This document shows positions 25,679 to 35,035 of a stretch of 64,000 nucleotides of DNA, piece by piece. Under the pieces are notes generated by a model that was given only the letters and a program-made list of their open reading frames with translations, was not told where the DNA came from and made no database searches. How positions within the stretch are numbered: position 1 is the stretch's first letter; every line of letters starts with the position of its first letter. Made by a program: the position numbers and the translations under genes. Source of the DNA: Bacillota bacterium (GTDB taxonomy: Bacteria; Bacillota; Clostridia; Acetivibrionales; DSM-1351); assembly GCA_023409265.1 (NCBI GenBank), contig JAEYHZ010000037.1:1-64000 (forward strand), given 5' to 3'.

Positions 25679-25984
25679 ATGAATAAAAGTAAAAAAATTA
25701 TATTATTTCTTATTGCAGTTTTGCTTATAAGTACTCTTACAGGATGTGTTCCCGGAGATGGCACATATACTTCTGCAAAACCGGCAGGGTTCTTCTGGGG
25801 AATCTGGCATGGCTGGGTTGCACCCATAACCTTGATCTGGGGACTTTTTGAAAAAAATATCAGGGTATATGAGGCAGTAAATACAGGCTGGTGGTACGAT
25901 TTTGGATTCTATATGGCAATAATAGGCGGTTTCGGCGGGTTATCCCTCTTCCGCAAGAAAAGATCTGACAGAAATAATAAATAA
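25679..25984 (+). CDS. Small lipoprotein-like membrane protein
   Basis: The 101-residue protein has a signal segment IILFLIAVLLISTLTGC with a lipobox (LTGC) and then aromatic-rich hydrophobic stretches: KPAGFFWGIWHGWVAPITLIWGLF and GWWYDFGFYMAIIGGFGGLSLF. These can form two membrane helices. It ends with RKKRSDRNNK. Proteins of this type occur in Firmicutes and Bacteroidetes and have no known function. GGTGGAGG lies upstream of ATG 25679. The tandem repeat array immediately precedes its promoter region. Confidence 0.75.
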   Translation: MNKSKKIILFLIAVLLISTLTGCVPGDGTYTSAKPAGFFWGIWHGWVAPITLIWGLFEKNIRVYEAVNTGWWYDFGFYMAIIGGFGGLSLFRKKRSDRNNK

Positions 25985-26123
25985 AGGCTGTAAATAACTT
26001 TATCTGGTTAAACAGCATGCTCAGGTAATAATAGCTCAAAAAAATCAAATATGCTAAATTAGAGCCCGGTTAGGTTCCCAATCGAGCGCTATCTGAAGAG
26101 CATAAATATTTTATAAAAACAAA

Positions 26124-26176
26124 TTGACCGGTTCAGTCAACGGTAATATAATGATTACATTGACTTGATCGGTCAA
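26124..26176 (+). promoter_or_regulatory. Consensus promoter with two TetR-type operator dyads
   Basis: TTGACC (26124-26129) and TATAAT (26147-26152) are spaced by exactly 17 bp. The -35 lies inside the dyad TTGACCGGTTCAGTCAA (26124-26140). A second, related dyad, TTGACTTGATCGGTCAA (26160-26176), covers the predicted start site. Two TTGAC...GTCAA boxes around a promoter directly upstream of a TetR gene imply autorepression of the exporter operon. Confidence 0.75.
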
Positions 26177-26213
26177 TTTTCTTTAAGACGGTGTTTGGAA
26201 AGGAGGCAGTACT

Positions 26214-26840
26214 ATTTATTCAAATTTTTTAAAACTTGATGAGGAAAAACGTCAGAGAATTTTGAATGCAGCCATGAAAGAATTTGCACAGCAGGGCTAT
26301 AAGAATGCTTCAACTGATAATATTGTAAAAGAGGCGGCTATTTCAAAAGGTGCATTGTTTCATTATTTTAAAAATAAAAAGGGACTATTTCTTTACCTTT
26401 ACGCTTATGCACTTGAGATAATGAAAAATGAAATAATGATGAAAATAGATTTAAATGAGAAAGATGTTTTTAAAAGACGAAGGGGTTCAATCCTTAAAAA
26501 AATAGAAATCTGTAAAATACATCCTGAAATTTATGAATTTCTTACAACAGCGTATTTAGACGATTCAGTTGATATAAAAAATGATATCCAAAGCACAAAC
26601 GAGAAGCTGATGGCCTATGGAAAGAGCATATTATATGAAGGGCTGGATACATCAATGTTCCGGGAGGGTGTTGATGTGGGCAGGGCTATTGAAATTATAA
26701 ACTGGACAGATGAAGGCTTTTCAAAAAAAGTGACGACTCAAATAAAATACAAGCAGCTGGATCAACAGGATTACGATGAAATGTTAAAGGAATGGGATAT
26801 TTACATGGATGTTTTAAAAAAGAATTTTTATAAAGAATAA
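26214..26840 (+). CDS. TetR-family repressor with apparent AUU start codon
   Basis: The only position that matches both the ribosome binding site (AAAGGAGG, 7 nt upstream) and the typical TetR N-terminus is ATT 26214, giving (M)YSNFLKLDEEKRQRIL followed by NAAMKEFAQQGYKNASTDNI and the helix-turn-helix VKEAAISKGALFHYFKNKKG. The product is 208 residues. No ATG or GTG lies in this part of the frame; the next candidate, TTG 26262, would delete helix 1 and has no ribosome binding site. The C-terminal ligand domain is unremarkable. It heads an operon with an ABC exporter and is flanked by TTGAC...GTCAA operators. Confidence 0.8.
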   Translation: MYSNFLKLDEEKRQRILNAAMKEFAQQGYKNASTDNIVKEAAISKGALFHYFKNKKGLFLYLYAYALEIMKNEIMMKIDLNEKDVFKRRRGSILKKIEICKIHPEIYEFLTTAYLDDSVDIKNDIQSTNEKLMAYGKSILYEGLDTSMFREGVDVGRAIEIINWTDEGFSKKVTTQIKYKQLDQQDYDEMLKEWDIYMDVLKKNFYKE

Positions 26841-26871
26841 TCTTATTAAATTTATATGGGAGGGTCCATAA

Positions 26872-27756
26872 ATGAACATTATTGAAATTAAAAACCTTAC
26901 AAAAACTTATGGCAAAGCAAGAGGAATTACTGACGTAAGCTTTAATGTTGAAGAAGGGGAAGTGTTTGGTTTTATCGGTCCTAATGGGGCCGGAAAGTCT
27001 ACTACCATCAGAACTTTATTGTCACTGATATATCCGACAAGCGGCAGTGCAAAAATATTTGGAATGGACTGTGTTAAAAATGCTCCTGAAATTGCCAGAG
27101 AAATAGGTTATCTCCCTTCAGAAGTTTTTTACTATGACAAAATGAAGGTTATAGATGTATTGAAGTATTCCGCCAGCTTTTATAAGAAGGATTGCAGTAA
27201 GAGAATAAAGGATCTGGCAGAAATAATGGATCTGGACCTGAAAAAAAGAGTTGACGATCTATCCTTTGGAAACAAGAAAAAGGTTGGTATAGTGCAGACC
27301 CTTCTCCATGAACCCGGGCTTATAATTCTCGACGAGCCCACCAGCGGCCTTGATCCGTTAATGCAGCAAAAGTTCTTCGACCTTTTGGAGGAAGAGAATA
27401 AAAAGGGTTCTACAATATTAATGTCATCCCATGTGCTCAGCGAGGTTCAGAGAATGTGCACCCGGGTTGCAATAATAAAAGAAGGAAAGATAATCAAGCT
27501 TGAAAAGATGAGCAATCTTACTGAAAATAACTATAAGAAATTCAAGCTGGAATTAAAGTCTTCCATAGACCAAAAAACTTTCAATATACCAGGGGTAAGC
27601 AATCTGGAATTGAAGGGCAGTATTTTAAGCTTTCTCTTTAAAGGAAACGTGAACAATATACTGAAGAAAATTACTGAAGTTGAGCTTAAAAATGTATGGA
27701 TTGAGGAACCCAGTCTTGAGGAAATATTTATGCATTACTACGAAAAGGAGGCCTGA
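26872..27756 (+). CDS. ABC transporter ATP-binding protein (BcrA/CcmA type)
   Basis: The 294-residue ATPase has Walker A GPNGAGKST (residues 37-45), the signature sequence LSFGNKKK in place of the canonical LSGGQ, Walker B LIILDEPTSGLD, and the H-loop SSHVLSE. The C-terminal ~75 residues form the extra domain seen in multidrug and bacitracin-type exporters. It is 31 nt downstream of the TetR gene, with its own GGGAGG site, and its stop lies 4 nt before the first permease. Together with the two ABC-2 permeases it should form an exporter; the cargo is unknown. Confidence 0.93.
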   Translation: MNIIEIKNLTKTYGKARGITDVSFNVEEGEVFGFIGPNGAGKSTTIRTLLSLIYPTSGSAKIFGMDCVKNAPEIAREIGYLPSEVFYYDKMKVIDVLKYSASFYKKDCSKRIKDLAEIMDLDLKKRVDDLSFGNKKKVGIVQTLLHEPGLIILDEPTSGLDPLMQQKFFDLLEEENKKGSTILMSSHVLSEVQRMCTRVAIIKEGKIIKLEKMSNLTENNYKKFKLELKSSIDQKTFNIPGVSNLELKGSILSFLFKGNVNNILKKITEVELKNVWIEEPSLEEIFMHYYEKEA

Positions 27757-27760
27757 TGTT

Positions 27761-28555
27761 ATGAATATCTTCCTTCATGAATTAAAAGCGTATCGCAAGT
27801 CAATAATCATCTGGGCCTGCTCCATGGCGGCACTGGCAGTAATGTATATAATGATTTTTGCAGGTTTGGGCAACGATATTAAAGAATTTCAAGATGTGAT
27901 TAACAGCTTGCCCGATGTTGTCAAGAAGCTTCTCAGTGTTTATGTGGAAAGCCTTTCGACACTCGAAGGCTTTTACTCCTTTGTATTTGTATATGTTGTG
28001 CTTTGCGGTGCAATTCAGGCAATGAACCTTGGGGTATCAATCATATCAAAGGAGATACGTGAAAAAACAGCAGATTTCCTTTTAACCAAGCCTGTGAGCC
28101 GCGTAGTCATATTGACCTCCAAGATATCTGCTGCACTGGTTTCGCTGGTTATTACCAATTTGGTCTATCTGGCTATTACAATACCGGTTTCACTGACTGT
28201 TGAAAATAACTTCAGTATGAAGGCATTTTTGATGATTTCCTTTACTCTTTTATTTGTACAGGTAATTTTTGTAGCGCTTGGAATTATCGTTGCTGTGCTG
28301 GCCGGTAAAATCAGGTCTGTTATAGCAATTTCACTTAGTACGGTTTTCGGATTTTTTATTTTGAATATGTTCGGTTCTGTAATCGGTGAAAAAGCTGTCA
28401 GATATATAACTCCTTTTAAATACTTTGATTATGGCTATATTGTAAAAAACACTGCTTATGAAACACCATATCTTGTTGTTAGTGCAATATTCGTAATTGC
28501 AGCAATTGCTGCCAGCTATCTGGTTTATACCAAAAAGGACATACATGCAGTTTAA
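27761..28555 (+). CDS. ABC-2 type permease (first)
   Basis: The true start is ATG 27761, after AAAGGAGG that overlaps the end of the ATPase gene; this gives 264 residues (MNIFLHELKAYRKSIIIW). Six membrane helices are apparent. The cytosolic ISKEIREKTADFLLTKPVSR segment between helices 2 and 3 is the ABC-2 hallmark that contacts the ATPase. The next gene is a paralogue with the same length and motif, so the exporter probably uses a permease heterodimer. Confidence 0.92.
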   Translation: MNIFLHELKAYRKSIIIWACSMAALAVMYIMIFAGLGNDIKEFQDVINSLPDVVKKLLSVYVESLSTLEGFYSFVFVYVVLCGAIQAMNLGVSIISKEIREKTADFLLTKPVSRVVILTSKISAALVSLVITNLVYLAITIPVSLTVENNFSMKAFLMISFTLLFVQVIFVALGIIVAVLAGKIRSVIAISLSTVFGFFILNMFGSVIGEKAVRYITPFKYFDYGYIVKNTAYETPYLVVSAIFVIAAIAASYLVYTKKDIHAV

Positions 28556-28582
28556 GTTTAATTTTATCAGGGAGGTCTACCT

Positions 28583-29377
28583 ATGAATATTTTTATAAGA
28601 GAAATGAAAGCTCATCGTAAATCTCTTATAGCCTGGAGCATTGGAATGCTGTTCATGATTGCAGCCGGTATGGGCAAATATACTTCTTATACAGGCTCGG
28701 GCCAATCATTAAATGATATACTGGGCAAAATGCCTAAAACACTGAAAGCCATACTGGGCTTCGGAACTCTCGATGTGACAAAGGCCAGTGGTTTTTACGG
28801 GATGCTTTTTCTATACCTGCTTATAATGGTTACAATACATGCAGCTATGCTGGGAGCCAATATTATAGCCAAGGAAGAGAGGGATAAGACCACAGAATTT
28901 CTGATGGTGAAGCCGGTATCAAGGATTTCGGTAATTACATCCAAACTGCTTGCAGCATTGGTTAACGTAGTAGTATTGAATCTTATAACACTGGTTTTAT
29001 CAATTGCTATTGTAGGCCAGTATGCCAAAGGAGAACAAATTACGGGAGATGTTGTAATACTGATGGTTGGAATGTTTATAGCCCAACTGTTGTTCCTTTT
29101 TATTGGAACAGGAATAGCTGCTGTCAGTAAAAATCCAAAAGTCTCTGCTTCTATTGCAACAACAGTGCTTTTAGTAACCTTTATCTTTTCGGTGCTGGTT
29201 GATATGAGCGATAAATTGACAGTGCTGAAATATATTACACCTTTCAAGTATTTTGATGCACAGCATCTTATGGAAAACGGGCTTGAGCCTGTATATACCG
29301 TATTATCTCTTGTAATAATTGCATTAATGCTGTGGATAACTTATACATTCTATAAGAAGAGGGATCTTAAGGTCTAA
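28583..29377 (+). CDS. ABC-2 type permease (second, paralogue)
   Basis: 264 residues, with MNIFIREMKAHRKSLIAW at the start and IAKEERDKTTEFLMVKPVSR as coupling segment, closely matching the preceding permease. The six-helix layout and the final TFYKKRDLKV tail are also shared, suggesting local duplication. It is preceded by AGGGAGG and ends in front of a strong terminator, so the operon is TetR-ATPase-permease-permease. Confidence 0.92.
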   Translation: MNIFIREMKAHRKSLIAWSIGMLFMIAAGMGKYTSYTGSGQSLNDILGKMPKTLKAILGFGTLDVTKASGFYGMLFLYLLIMVTIHAAMLGANIIAKEERDKTTEFLMVKPVSRISVITSKLLAALVNVVVLNLITLVLSIAIVGQYAKGEQITGDVVILMVGMFIAQLLFLFIGTGIAAVSKNPKVSASIATTVLLVTFIFSVLVDMSDKLTVLKYITPFKYFDAQHLMENGLEPVYTVLSLVIIALMLWITYTFYKKRDLKV

Positions 29378-29423
29378 CTCAAATTCTATAAGCAGAAGGA
29401 TTTTATTATTTAAAGATTATGCG

Positions 29424-29484
29424 AAAAACCGGTTGTTTAAAGAGGCCTGTTAACTACACAGGGTACTTTAAACAGCTGGTTTTT
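29424..29484 (+). terminator. Terminator of the TetR/ABC exporter operon
   Basis: AAAAACCGGTTGTTTAAAG (29424-29442) pairs with CTTTAAACAGCTGGTTTTT (29466-29484), with an inner CCTGT/ACAGG stem, ending in a T run. Confidence 0.85.
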
Positions 29485-29608
29485 CTATTACCATAAATCT
29501 TTGATTACAAATTGGCAGGAGTATAGAGATAGATTTCTCTTGATTATTCATCGTGGAATGCTTAATATTACAAATGTAGTTACATTTCAATGCAAAGGGG
29601 CTAGTGGG

Positions 29609-30112
29609 GTGGAATTCAGGAAATCGGTAAAAGAGGATATAAACTATATAATGGATATAATCAAACAAGCTCAAGCATATTTAAGGGAGAAGGGAATACC
29701 GCAGTGGCAGAACGGTTACCCGAATAGTGAAATTATATCCGGGGATATTGAAGATAATAACAGCTATGTATTGGTAAGGGATGGGAGAATAGTCGGTACT
29801 GCAGTGATATCTTTCGAAGGTGAAAAAACCTACGATTGCATTTATAACGGTCAATGGCTTTCGGACAAGCCATATGCAGTTATTCACAGAATAGCAGTTG
29901 ACAGCAGTCTGAAGGGACAGGGATTTGCAGCGGTAATTCTTGCTGAGGCTGAGAAGTTATGTCTTAAGCGCAGTGTACACAGCTTAAAAGTGGATACCCA
30001 TGAAAAAAATCTGTCAATGCAGACTTTATTAAAGAAGAACGGGTATATCTATTGTGGCATAATTTATCTTGAGGATAAAAGTGAAAGGGTTGCATTTGAA
30101 AAAGTGATCTAG
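29609..30112 (+). CDS. GNAT-family N-acetyltransferase
   Basis: I place the start at GTG 29609, 8 nt after AAAGGGG, giving 167 residues (VEFRKSVKEDINYIMDIIKQ). The GNAT core comprises YVLVRDGRIVGTAVISF, AVIHRIAVDSSLKGQGFAAVIL with the acetyl-CoA loop KGQGFA, DTHEKNLSMQTLLKKNGYIYCGII. The IPQWQNGYPN segment near the N-terminus is typical of a Firmicute subgroup of uncharacterised acetyltransferases. An in-frame ATG exists further upstream, but that part has no family similarity. Confidence 0.8.
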   Translation: MEFRKSVKEDINYIMDIIKQAQAYLREKGIPQWQNGYPNSEIISGDIEDNNSYVLVRDGRIVGTAVISFEGEKTYDCIYNGQWLSDKPYAVIHRIAVDSSLKGQGFAAVILAEAEKLCLKRSVHSLKVDTHEKNLSMQTLLKKNGYIYCGIIYLEDKSERVAFEKVI

Positions 30113-30147
30113 TTTATTTTATCTGGTTAGTGCCTGGAGCAGACTAT

Positions 30148-30960
30148 TTAGGTGTTTTCTCTGAATTTTGCCGGTGATACTCCAACTTTGGCTTTAAAAA
30201 AATTTGAAAAATAATGTTCATCTGAAAAGTTCAGCCTGAATGCAATATTACTTATCTGAAGATTGGTATTGGTCAGGAGCAGTTTAGCTGTTTCAATCTT
30301 TTTCATCAGGAGATAGTCATATGGTGTAATTCCGTATTCCTTCTTAAATACTCTAATGGTTTGGGACGGAGATTTATAAACAAGTTCACTTAACTCTTTT
30401 AAAGTTATACTGTCTGAAATGTGTCTGTCCATATAATCCTTCATTGCAGCAGCAACAGGGTTGTGAGTTTTAGTAAGAGTCCTGGTATGCAGGTGTATTT
30501 TCTGTACTATTTGAAGGAAGATAATTGAACTTTTATTGAATATATCTTCTTTGGTCTCATCAGTAGACCTTACCATATCTAAAAAGTCAAAAAACAGATC
30601 TTTTAAATTAAGATTCGTGACATGATATATGTTAGTTATTTTGTAAGCTTCAATCAAATGATCGGTTAGACTTCCCTTAATGTTAAACCATATTTTAATC
30701 CAGGGATTTTCTTTATCTGAGAAATACCTGTGATTGCTTCCCCGATGAAGAATATATACATCTCCCTCTGAAGGAGTAAAGATTTCATCATTTATAATAA
30801 CTGTTCCTGTGCCCTTTATAATATATTCAAAACAGTAAATATTCGAATTTCTTCTTTCGATTTTATAGGTACCGTCACAATAGGATATCCCTGCCATTTC
30901 AATACAGAAGGGAAAGTCCTGTGTATCTTCTGTATAAAAACTCATTATTTCCTCATGCAT
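30148..30960 (-). CDS. AraC-family regulator with cupin-like sensor domain
   Basis: I use ATG 30960; GTG 30975 and ATG 30945 are alternatives with comparable ribosome binding sites. About 270 residues. The N-terminal half is a cupin-like ligand domain (YIIKGTGTVIINDEIFTPSEGDVYILHRGSNH). The C-terminal ~100 residues carry two helix-turn-helices: TLKELSELVYKSPSQTIRVF and QISNIAFRLNFSDEHYFSNF, followed by FKAKVGVSPAKFRE. The gene is divergent from the GH2 gene 100 nt away, so it likely activates it in response to a sugar. Confidence 0.9.
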   Translation of the reverse strand: MHEEIMSFYTEDTQDFPFCIEMAGISYCDGTYKIERRNSNIYCFEYIIKGTGTVIINDEIFTPSEGDVYILHRGSNHRYFSDKENPWIKIWFNIKGSLTDHLIEAYKITNIYHVTNLNLKDLFFDFLDMVRSTDETKEDIFNKSSIIFLQIVQKIHLHTRTLTKTHNPVAAAMKDYMDRHISDSITLKELSELVYKSPSQTIRVFKKEYGITPYDYLLMKKIETAKLLLTNTNLQISNIAFRLNFSDEHYFSNFFKAKVGVSPAKFRENT

Positions 30961-31063
30961 GCGTATATTCCTCACATATTTGCTTAATTATTGCATTTAA
31001 ATAGGCGCGTTATAGCAATATAATATATATTAACATATATTGAAAACAATTAGGAGGTTTATT

Positions 31064-32809
31064 ATGGATTTTAATAAAAATATTCCAAGGCCTGAATATC
31101 CACGTCCACAGTTGGTAAGAGAGCAGTGGCTGAATTTAAACGGACCATGGCAGTTTGAAATAGATTCCGGCAGGAGCGGAAAAGAGAGAGGTCTTATTGC
31201 TGCAGAAAAATTGAAGGATGAGATCATAGTTCCCTTTTGCCCTGAAAGTAAGCTCTCAGGGGTTGAGTACAAGGATTTTATGTCAGCCGTATGGTACAAG
31301 AGAGAGTTTACGATACCTGTAGAATGGAGCAGCGGACGAATCCTGCTGCACTTCGGGGCCTGCGATTACAAGACTGAGGTCTGGATAAACGGAGTATCAG
31401 CAGGAATACATTCAGGAGGCTATTGTTCCTTTAAATTTGATATAAGCAAGCTGTTGGTAAATGGTAAAAACATTATTACAGTCTACGCTGAAGACGATGT
31501 TCGTTCAGGACTTCAGCCAAGAGGAAAGCAGAGCTCCCTTTTTTATTCCAACGGCTGTGATTATACAAGAACCACAGGTATCTGGCAGACGGTTTGGCTT
31601 GAGTGTGTTCCTGAGGAGTATATTTCATCCTTGAAATACATACCCGATCCTGATAACGGGTGTGTACATATTGAAGGTTCTGTTGAAGGTAAAAGTAATG
31701 ATTTAAGCATTGAAACCAGAGCATTTTTTGAGGGCAGAGAAATTGGAAGCAGCCGCGCCAGGGTTACAGGACAGAGAGTAGCGCTTACTGTGAATTTATC
31801 CGAAATACATCTCTGGGGGCCGGGGGAGCCAAATCTGTATGATCTCGAAGTTACTCTTTATGGTGATAACAATATAGATACGGTAACCAGCTATTTTGGC
31901 ATGAGAACAGTAACCCTCAGTGAAAAGGCAATATTAATTAACGGTAAGCCTGTATTTCAGAGACTTGTTCTGGATCAGGGCTTCTATCCCGATGGAATTT
32001 ATACTGCTCCAACTGACAATGACCTTAAAAAGGATATTGAAATTTCCATGGGACTGGGTTTTAACGGGGCGAGAATGCACGAAAAGGTTTTTGAACAACG
32101 TTACATATATTGGGCTGACAAACTCGGGTATCTGGTTTGGGGAGAGTATGCCAACTGGGGACTGGATATAACTACTCCAAAAGGGCTTGAGGTATTTTTG
32201 CCTGAATGGATGGAAGCCCTGGAAAGGGATTTTAACAGTCCGGCTGTTATTGGATGGTGTCCTTTTAATGAAACCTGGGATAAACATACCGGAGCGAGAC
32301 AGGACAATGAGGTTTTAAGATTGATTTACAATGTAACGAAGATGGCTGATAAAACCAGACCTGTTATTGATACAAGCGGGAATTACCATGTTGTTACAGA
32401 TATATTTGATATTCATGACTATGAACAGGATACTGTACAATTTGCAGCAAAATTCCTACCAATGAAAAATGGAGGGGAAGTTTACAATACGTTTCCAGAA
32501 AGGCAGGAATACCGGGGACAGCCATACTTCGTCAGCGAGTACGGTGGTATTTGGTGGAATCCTGAACAAAAAGACAACAAAGCCTGGGGTTATGGTGACA
32601 GGCCAAATAGTGCTGAGGAATTTATAGCCAGGTACGAAGGGCTGACTGCTGCACTGCTTGACAACCCAAATATATGTGCTTTCTGTTATACCCAGCTATA
32701 CGACGTCGAACAGGAGGTTAACGGTCTGTACACCTATAGGCGTGAAGCAAAGTTTGATGTGAATATTATTAAAAAGATTAATACAAAAAAGGCTGCAATA
32801 GAGTTATAA
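31064..32809 (+). CDS. GH2-family beta-glycosidase
   Basis: From ATG 31064, after AGGAGG, 581 residues. Domains in order: jelly-roll sugar-binding domain (PRPQLVREQWLNLNGPWQFE ... FGACDYKTEVWINGVSAG), immunoglobulin-like domain (LWGPGEPNLYDLEVTLYG), and a TIM barrel with the family acid/base motif CPFNETWD (about residue 402) and nucleophile motif YFVSEYGGIWW (about residue 491). Without a signal peptide it should act in the cytoplasm on imported oligosaccharides. It is shorter than classical beta-galactosidases and more like beta-glucuronidase-sized members; the exact specificity is not readable. Likely controlled by the divergent AraC gene. Confidence 0.9.
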   Translation: MDFNKNIPRPEYPRPQLVREQWLNLNGPWQFEIDSGRSGKERGLIAAEKLKDEIIVPFCPESKLSGVEYKDFMSAVWYKREFTIPVEWSSGRILLHFGACDYKTEVWINGVSAGIHSGGYCSFKFDISKLLVNGKNIITVYAEDDVRSGLQPRGKQSSLFYSNGCDYTRTTGIWQTVWLECVPEEYISSLKYIPDPDNGCVHIEGSVEGKSNDLSIETRAFFEGREIGSSRARVTGQRVALTVNLSEIHLWGPGEPNLYDLEVTLYGDNNIDTVTSYFGMRTVTLSEKAILINGKPVFQRLVLDQGFYPDGIYTAPTDNDLKKDIEISMGLGFNGARMHEKVFEQRYIYWADKLGYLVWGEYANWGLDITTPKGLEVFLPEWMEALERDFNSPAVIGWCPFNETWDKHTGARQDNEVLRLIYNVTKMADKTRPVIDTSGNYHVVTDIFDIHDYEQDTVQFAAKFLPMKNGGEVYNTFPERQEYRGQPYFVSEYGGIWWNPEQKDNKAWGYGDRPNSAEEFIARYEGLTAALLDNPNICAFCYTQLYDVEQEVNGLYTYRREAKFDVNIIKKINTKKAAIEL

Positions 32810-32856
32810 TTGCCTTAACAAATACTTATAATTTTATGAAATACAACCTCCATTTG

Positions 32857-32901
32857 ACACTCTTCTGTTTTCCCGGTTTAACTGATAAAATAGAAGAGTG
32901 T
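32857..32901. terminator. Bidirectional terminator between GH2 and MFS genes
   Basis: ACACTCTTCT (32857-32866) and AGAAGAGTGT (32892-32901) form a 10-bp stem, followed by TTATTTGTTTTT on the plus strand. The convergent MFS gene ends 80 nt further on. Confidence 0.75.
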
Positions 32902-32982
32902 TTATTTGTTTTTACCGGTAAGAAAATGGGAGATTTTACAAAAAGGAAAATTCATGAGCTTTCAGTTTTTTTGTAGGCTTCT

Positions 32983-34188
32983 TTATATTACCTTCCTGTT
33001 CACCAGCATAATTATGCCGCCGATTAATGAAAGGGGTACTGTAAAAAATATAGCTGTGTGCCAGCTGAACTGCTGGGTAAGTGCTCCGAAAATAACCGGA
33101 CCGATTACAAATCCAATATTTTGTCCCAGACTGACCATTCCCATAGCCATACCGCTCTGAGCTGAATCATCAATGACCTCTGAAGTTGCAGCGAAAACGC
33201 ATACAGGAAGAAAAGGGGGAATTGCGCCAATAATGAAAATAATTAATATAAATAATGGAGTTGGGACAAAAGGAATAAGTGCAAATAAGCCACCGCTTAC
33301 TATAAGTGCTATTCCTCCCAGCATCCGGCGAGACCGCAGTTTATCTGAAACAATGCCTGCAAGCAGAGAGGAAGCGGTTCCCACCAAACAGCAAATGCTT
33401 ACCAGACTGGAGGCTGCTGACATTTCCATTCCTCTTTGAGTGGAGAGGTAAGAAGGCAAAAACGCCTGAAGAGTTGGGTAGCTGAGTACATAAAAGCACA
33501 TTGATATCGTCAGATACCATAAGCTTTTATTTTTGAAAACAAAAAAAATAGAATTATTATTTGAATTGTCTTTTTTCTCTGTAGTTTTATTTTTACCGAA
33601 AAATACCTTGAGTCGTAACATCAGGAATATCCATACTAATGTAAAAACAATAGTGTATATATTTGAAAACCACCAAACACCCTTCCAGCTGCTTTGCTTC
33701 AGAATTTGAGGAGCCAGGTTGTAGGTGAGTACCTGGCCCACGCCGATATATGCTGAAAAAAATCCCATAGCGAGTCCTCGGCTTTTCTGGTCAACCGTTG
33801 CACCAACGATTGAAGGGCCGGCAATTGCAACCAAACCCATTCCGATGCCTTCAATAACACGGCTTACCAGCAAAACTTCAAAGGAGCCCGAATATGTACC
33901 CAGCAGCGAACCAGCCAGTAAAGCCAGCATGGAAGCCAATACGCATTTCCATGGACCGAATTTATGTATCAACAGTCCTCCAGGGAGAGAAAGAATGATA
34001 CCTGTAAAAGAGAAGACCGATATGAGCATTCCCAGCTGTACTTCTCCAATTCCAAACTGCTGCATAAGCGCCGGGGCGATAGGAGAAACTTTATTTTGAC
34101 TTAGCGGAGCTGCGACAGCGGTTAAAACAAGAATAGCCAGGATAAAAAACGGAGATGTCCTGCTTTTGTTTAGAAGCGTTGTTTTCAT
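32983..34188 (-). CDS. Major facilitator superfamily transporter
   Basis: The 401-residue protein has about 12 membrane helices. MFS signature loops appear as GGLLIHKFGPWKCVL between helices 2 and 3 and GIVSDKLRSRRMLGG in the second half. The central cytosolic loop (FFGKNKTTEKKDNSNNNS) separates two six-helix bundles. The motif GIGMGLVAIAGPSIV resembles the CynX/NarK or YfmO drug/anion-type members. The substrate is unknown. Its promoter must lie in the divergent region 34189-34520, which is otherwise AT-rich. Confidence 0.9.
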   Translation of the reverse strand: MKTTLLNKSRTSPFFILAILVLTAVAAPLSQNKVSPIAPALMQQFGIGEVQLGMLISVFSFTGIILSLPGGLLIHKFGPWKCVLASMLALLAGSLLGTYSGSFEVLLVSRVIEGIGMGLVAIAGPSIVGATVDQKSRGLAMGFFSAYIGVGQVLTYNLAPQILKQSSWKGVWWFSNIYTIVFTLVWIFLMLRLKVFFGKNKTTEKKDNSNNNSIFFVFKNKSLWYLTISMCFYVLSYPTLQAFLPSYLSTQRGMEMSAASSLVSICCLVGTASSLLAGIVSDKLRSRRMLGGIALIVSGGLFALIPFVPTPLFILIIFIIGAIPPFLPVCVFAATSEVIDDSAQSGMAMGMVSLGQNIGFVIGPVIFGALTQQFSWHTAIFFTVPLSLIGGIIMLVNRKVI

Positions 34189-34520
34189 GATGTTTGTTCC
34201 TTTTGGATATTTATATTTTGTTGATAGTAAAACAGGTTTTTTAAAGGCTTTTTTAATAAAATCATTTTACGAACACAATTGAAATTATATCCTGTTTTAA
34301 GGGAGATTTGAAGGGCTTTCCCTCTTTTTTTTACTACAAGCAAAAGCCGGCTTTTAATTGTTCTTTGAAAAACAGGTACCTGGTACCATATTTAAAGGCT
34401 TTATAATATATGTCCGTAAAATTTTAAATATTATTTGAAAAATTTTCCGAATAGGTTAAATTGCTAAAAGGGATAATAAATTTAACAAATATACTGGAAC
34501 AAAAAGTTGGGAGTGATAAG

Positions 34521-34979
34521 ATGGAAATAGTTACAGGATACTTTATCAGCAGAGCACCCGCTATCGAAACAGCAAGATTCCTGGAAAGGAGTGGCTTTAG
34601 AATAGAGGTTCTGGGACATCAAAACCAGGAGGATTTCCGTGAGAGACAGGTGGCAGCAGGAGTCGATGATGATTTGGATGTGCCTTATTATGGTTTAATG
34701 GGTATCAACACAGCTACCTCAGGCATAAACAGTTTTCTTATCGCAGGAAGCGGGCCTCTTATTGCAGCAAGGCCAATTGTAAGTCTGGTCAATGGAGGTT
34801 TGGATGGGGATTTCAGACAAATGATGATCAATTGGGGAGTATCCAGAGATATAGAAAATGAAATTAAATCTGTTATTGCTTCAGGCAGGTCAGTAGTCAT
34901 GGTAGAATGTGATTCCAAGGATACCACTTTTGTCAGAGAGACTCTCGAAAAGCACGGAGCACAAAATGTTCATGTCTGA
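34521..34979 (+). CDS. Small stress-type protein (glycine-rich, YflT-like)
   Basis: ATG 34521 follows GGGAGTGAT and gives 152 residues. The N-terminal MEIVTGYFISRAPAIETARF and the C-terminal SGRSVVMVECDSKDTTFVRETLEKHGAQNV form a betaalphabeta pattern, with a hydrophobic glycine-rich stretch between (NTATSGINSFLIAGSGPLIAARPIVSL) that may be a hairpin membrane or oligomerisation segment. The same architecture is seen in general-stress proteins of Firmicutes. The protein at 24408-24878 shares part of this layout. Function unknown; monocistronic. Confidence 0.6.
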   Translation: MEIVTGYFISRAPAIETARFLERSGFRIEVLGHQNQEDFRERQVAAGVDDDLDVPYYGLMGINTATSGINSFLIAGSGPLIAARPIVSLVNGGLDGDFRQMMINWGVSRDIENEIKSVIASGRSVVMVECDSKDTTFVRETLEKHGAQNVHV

Positions 34980-35035
34980 ATCATTTTTAGTTGTTTTTAT
35001 GGACTGCTTGAAAATCACATGAAATAAACCTAATG

